Shown here one piece after another: positions 61,740-64,000 of a DNA stretch of 64,000 bases. Position 1 is the stretch's first letter, and each line of letters opens with the position of its first letter. The DNA is taken from the NCBI RefSeq assembly GCF_021228295.1, contig NZ_JAJQPD010000003.1, forward strand, positions 310,001 to 374,000. The letters run 5' to 3'. The notes under the pieces are model-generated. The model ran no database searches and had not been told where the DNA came from. It was given only the letters and a program-made list of their open reading frames with translations. The position numbers were made by a program, and so were the translations under genes. This DNA is from Agromyces humatus (GTDB taxonomy: Bacteria > Actinomycetota > Actinomycetes > Actinomycetales > Microbacteriaceae).

Positions 61740-62696
61740 TTACCGTGCTCCGCCTGAAGGAGGTACGAAGTCCTGCCGCCGATCACCGGTGCGTCGCCGC
61801 CCCCCTGCCGTACGACCCGCCCGCACGGCGTCGTACTCCACCAGCGCGCGGAACGCCGCGGCGACCGCCGGGTTGCGCAGGCTCTCTTCACGGGTGACCG
61901 CCCAGTACGCGATCGGGTGGTGGTACTCCTCGGCGAGGATGCGGCGCAGCCTGGGCGCGAGACCGGCGACGTAGTCGGGCATCAGGCCGATGCCCGCGCC
62001 CGCGACCGTCGCGGCGAGATGCGCGAACACGCTCGTCGAGCGCATGCTCGGCAGCGTCGGCGGGAGCTCATCGACGGCGATGTCGAGCTCGTCGATCTGC
62101 AGGGCCGACTCGATGTAGTAGTTCAGCCGGTGCCGCGACATGTCCGCGAGCGTGCGCGGCTCGCCGTGCTCGGCGAGGTACTCCTCGCTCGCGTAGAGCG
62201 CGAGGGCGTACTCGAACACGGGTGTGGCGAGGGCCTTGCGCACGTCGGGCCGGCCCACGGCCACCTCGATGTCGACTCCCGAGCGCGTCTGGCGCACGCG
62301 CTGCGTCGCGCTCAGCAACTCGAACGAGAGACCCGCGTTCGCGATCTGCAGCGGGGCGAGCGCCGGCGCGGCGTAGAGCGCCGTGAACGCATCGGGCGCG
62401 GCGATGCGCACGAGCCCGGTCAGGCCGGGCTGGTCGATCTCCACGAGCGAGCGCAAGTCGGATTCGATGCGCTCGGCCGTGGCCATCGCACGGGCGCCGA
62501 GCGCGGTGGTCTCCCAGCCGCCGGCGGCACGGGTGAGCACGTGCCCGCCCATCGCCGCCTCGAGCGCTGCGATGCGTCGCGAGACCGTGGAGTGGTTCAC
62601 GCCGAGCACCTGCGCTGCGGCGGTGTAGCGGCCGAGGCGGGCGACCGCGAGGAACGTCATGAGCCATTCGGGATTCGGGTCGCGCGTTGAGATCAT
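61740..62696 (-). CDS. LysR family transcriptional regulator
   Basis: A 318-residue regulator. N-terminal winged helix (WLMTFLAVARLGRYTAAAQVLGVNHSTVSRRIAALE) and a two-lobe ligand domain. Divergent from mmsB across a short gap holding GTGCAT-GA-ATGCAC, so it most likely controls the mmsB-mmsA unit and itself. ATG at 62696 is chosen: CACGAT lies 6 bases before it, and longer starts would run through the palindrome. Confidence 0.91.
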   Translation of the reverse strand: MISTRDPNPEWLMTFLAVARLGRYTAAAQVLGVNHSTVSRRIAALEAAMGGHVLTRAAGGWETTALGARAMATAERIESDLRSLVEIDQPGLTGLVRIAAPDAFTALYAAPALAPLQIANAGLSFELLSATQRVRQTRSGVDIEVAVGRPDVRKALATPVFEYALALYASEEYLAEHGEPRTLADMSRHRLNYYIESALQIDELDIAVDELPPTLPSMRSTSVFAHLAATVAGAGIGLMPDYVAGLAPRLRRILAEEYHHPIAYWAVTREESLRNPAVAAAFRALVEYDAVRAGRTAGGRRRTGDRRQDFVPPSGGAR

Positions 62697-62705
62697 CCGA
62701 CCATC

Positions 62706-62719
62706 GTGCATGAATGCAC
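62706..62719. promoter_or_regulatory. candidate LysR operator
   Basis: Perfect inverted repeat GTGCAT-GA-ATGCAC just upstream of the LysR start, between it and mmsB. A related TGCA palindrome precedes the MHS transporter at 58803. Confidence 0.5.
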
Positions 62720-62847
62720 AGGCGTGGTGCAAGATTCGGGGGTTTGCCTCGTTGGTTGTGCGTTGATCGTCACCGTATGGTGAATCTGCGCGGCGCCGTC
62801 GGGGGAGGGCGCCGCGTCACGAACATCACGATGTCAAGGAGGACACG

Positions 62848-63771
62848 ATGGCGACGATCGCATGGATCGGTTTGGGCAACATGGGCGGTCCGATGACCGC
62901 GAACCTGGTCGAGGCCGGCCACGAGGTCGTGGGATTCGACCTCGACGCCCGAGCGAACGAGGCCGCCGCCGCGCACGGCGTGCGCATCGCGACATCCGTC
63001 GCCGATGCCGTCGGCGGTGCCGGCGCGGTGTTCACGATGCTGCCGAAAGGCGAGCACGTGCGCGGCGTCTACGACGGCGACGGTGGTGTGTGGGCGAACG
63101 CGCCGGCGACGGCCCTGCTCCTCGACAGCTCCACCGTCGACATCGAGACCTCGCGATACTGCCACGAGGCATCGGCCGAGCGGGGGTTCCGTTTCGTCGA
63201 CGCGCCCGTCTCGGGCGGCATCTCGGGCGCTGCCGCAGGCACCCTGACGTTCATGCTCGGCGGCGCCGAGGCCGATGTCGCCGCCGCGAAGGTTCTCGTC
63301 GAGCCGATGGCCGGCAACGTCTTCGCCGTCGGCGGCGCCACCCAGGGCATCGCAGCGAAGCTCGCCAACAACATGATGCTGTTCATCTCGCTCGTCGCCG
63401 CGGCCGAGGGCTCGCAGCTGGCGTCGAGTCTCGGCATCGACCCGCAGATCTTCTGGGACATCGCGCGTGTCTCGTCGGCCGACTCGTGGGCCTTGCGCAC
63501 CTGGTACCCGGTGCCCGACGTCGTCGAGTCGTCGGCGGCGAATCGCAACTTCGACGCGACCTTCGCGACCACGCTCGCGCTCAAGGACGTGGCGCTCGCG
63601 CTGGGGGCCGGCGACGCCGCCGGGCTCAGCCTGCCCGCCGCGCAGCTCGCCCGCGAGCAGTTCGAGCAGCTCATCGCCGAGGGGCTCGGCGGCAAGGACT
63701 GCAGCCTCATCGCCAAGCTCGTCCACCCCGACGGCGCCGTCGCCGGCTACGAGCCGGCTTCAGCGGGTTGA
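62848..63771 (+). CDS. mmsB: 3-hydroxyisobutyrate dehydrogenase
   Basis: Oxidises 3-hydroxyisobutyrate to methylmalonate semialdehyde with NAD+ in valine breakdown. The 307-residue product has WIGLGNMGGPMTANL (NAD), FVDAPVSGGISGA, catalytic Lys171 in KLANNMM, and an NAD-type Asp31 after the second strand. AAGGAGG at 62836-62842. A methylmalonate-semialdehyde dehydrogenase-like gene follows, making an mms operon. The stop codon lies within the repeat that begins at 63764. Confidence 0.92.
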   Translation: MATIAWIGLGNMGGPMTANLVEAGHEVVGFDLDARANEAAAAHGVRIATSVADAVGGAGAVFTMLPKGEHVRGVYDGDGGVWANAPATALLLDSSTVDIETSRYCHEASAERGFRFVDAPVSGGISGAAAGTLTFMLGGAEADVAAAKVLVEPMAGNVFAVGGATQGIAAKLANNMMLFISLVAAAEGSQLASSLGIDPQIFWDIARVSSADSWALRTWYPVPDVVESSAANRNFDATFATTLALKDVALALGAGDAAGLSLPAAQLAREQFEQLIAEGLGGKDCSLIAKLVHPDGAVAGYEPASAG

Positions 63772-63909
63772 GGAGGAGCGAAGCGACGTCTCGAAACCCT
63801 GCCGCACATGCCCTGGGTTTCGAGACGGTCGCTGGCGCTCCCTCCTCAACCCGCTCGACGGCGCGTCTCGCGGTTTCGAGACGGTCGCTGGCGCTCCCTC
63901 CCCAACCCG
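63764..63909. repeat. cluster of three 34-37-bp REP-like repeats
   Basis: An inverted copy (63764-63797) and two direct copies (63817-63853 and 63873-63909) of a unit running from GTTTCGAGACGGTCGC to TCCTCAACCCG. The direct copies differ at one base. The first and second copies face each other and can fold into a stem with a loop of about 19 bases. The cluster fills the gap between mmsB and the next gene and supplies the mmsB stop codon. Confidence 0.85.
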
Positions 63910-63935
63910 CCGATTCTTCGAAAGGAACCACAGAC

Positions 63936-64000
63936 ATGACCGACACCCTCACCGCCGTCAAGACCACCATCCCGCACGTGATCGCGGGCGCCCGCGTCGA
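63936..64000 (+). CDS. mmsA: start of methylmalonate-semialdehyde dehydrogenase-like gene, cut by window
   Basis: ATG at 63936 with AAAGGA at 63921-63926. The 21 readable residues (MTDTLTAVKTTIPHVIAGARV) match the N-terminal pattern of CoA-acylating aldehyde dehydrogenases of the MmsA type, and the gene follows mmsB. Too little sequence is visible for more. Confidence 0.6.
   Translation, partial: MTDTLTAVKTTIPHVIAGARV

Overview
The window is about 70% G+C and densely coded on both strands. Promoter style (short TAnnnT -10 boxes 6-7 nt before start codons), codon use, an ArsR-ArsC fusion protein and GTTTCGAGAC-type intergenic repeats suggest a Microbacteriaceae actinomycete of the Agromyces/Microbacterium kind. 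This placement is inferred from sequence character only. No rRNA, tRNA, CRISPR array, transposase or phage gene was seen. No gene-free stretch exceeds 300 bases; the longest are about 265 bases (2159-2423) and 210 bases (46658-46867), and neither shows anything convincing beyond ribosome binding sites.

Layout. 1-2158: 5'-cut class A beta-lactamase, histidine-kinase remnant ending at a palindrome, panD, DUF2255 gene. 2424-8463: co-directional redox cluster (Fe-S CCG protein, FAD oxidase, orphan small protein, LLM flavin oxidoreductase), then a protein with two alpha/beta-hydrolase halves. 8520-16026: arsenic-resistance island with an efflux permease, an ArsR-helical bundle-ArsC fusion, a flavoprotein monooxygenase, arsR, an LtrA-like membrane protein, arsC, trxB and a stand-alone helical-bundle protein. 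Two of its promoters share the operator ATAGA-N6-TCTAT. 16068-18415: YbaK-type deacylase and a divergent SDR/TetR pair around a 22-bp palindrome. 18440-25335: ROK regulator plus a xylobiose-like ABC uptake operon ending in a GH3 glycosidase. 25485-29982: imine-reductase-like gene, a 75-bp GH3 scrap, epoxide hydrolase, methyltransferase and a DJ-1/AraC regulator, a segment that looks partly acquired. 30008-33779: LacI regulator and xylAB.

33798-36341 encodes a DUF4062-STAND ATPase. 36479-44269 holds a PPOX protein, an AlkA-type glycosylase, a PfkB kinase, HxlR with a divergent LLM/FAD-oxidase fusion, YceI and a PLD-family protein. 44338-50290 holds an autoregulated ArsR/SRPBCC pair, a PLP decarboxylase, DUF805, a Na+/H+ antiporter preceded by a 30-residue acidic small ORF, and a DRGH nuclease. 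50450-58759 holds a two-domain Gmad2 lipoprotein, a DHFR-like reductase, an EEP phosphatase, a methyltransferase, a SHOCT protein, an AI-2E transporter, an FAD monooxygenase and an EamA transporter. 58922-64000 holds an MHS symporter, an MFS exporter, LysR, mmsB, a repeat cluster and the start of an mmsA-like gene (valine catabolism).

Working together: extracellular xylan fragments would be imported by the ABC system, cut by the GH3 enzyme and funnelled through XylA/XylB. Arsenate would be reduced by ArsC (recycled by TrxB or mycothiol) and arsenite exported by the permease. The most unusual pieces are the cysteine-free ArsR domain fused to ArsC, the orphan helical bundle beside it, the double hydrolase, the four-gene flavin/Fe-S cluster and the LLM-FAD oxidase fusion.
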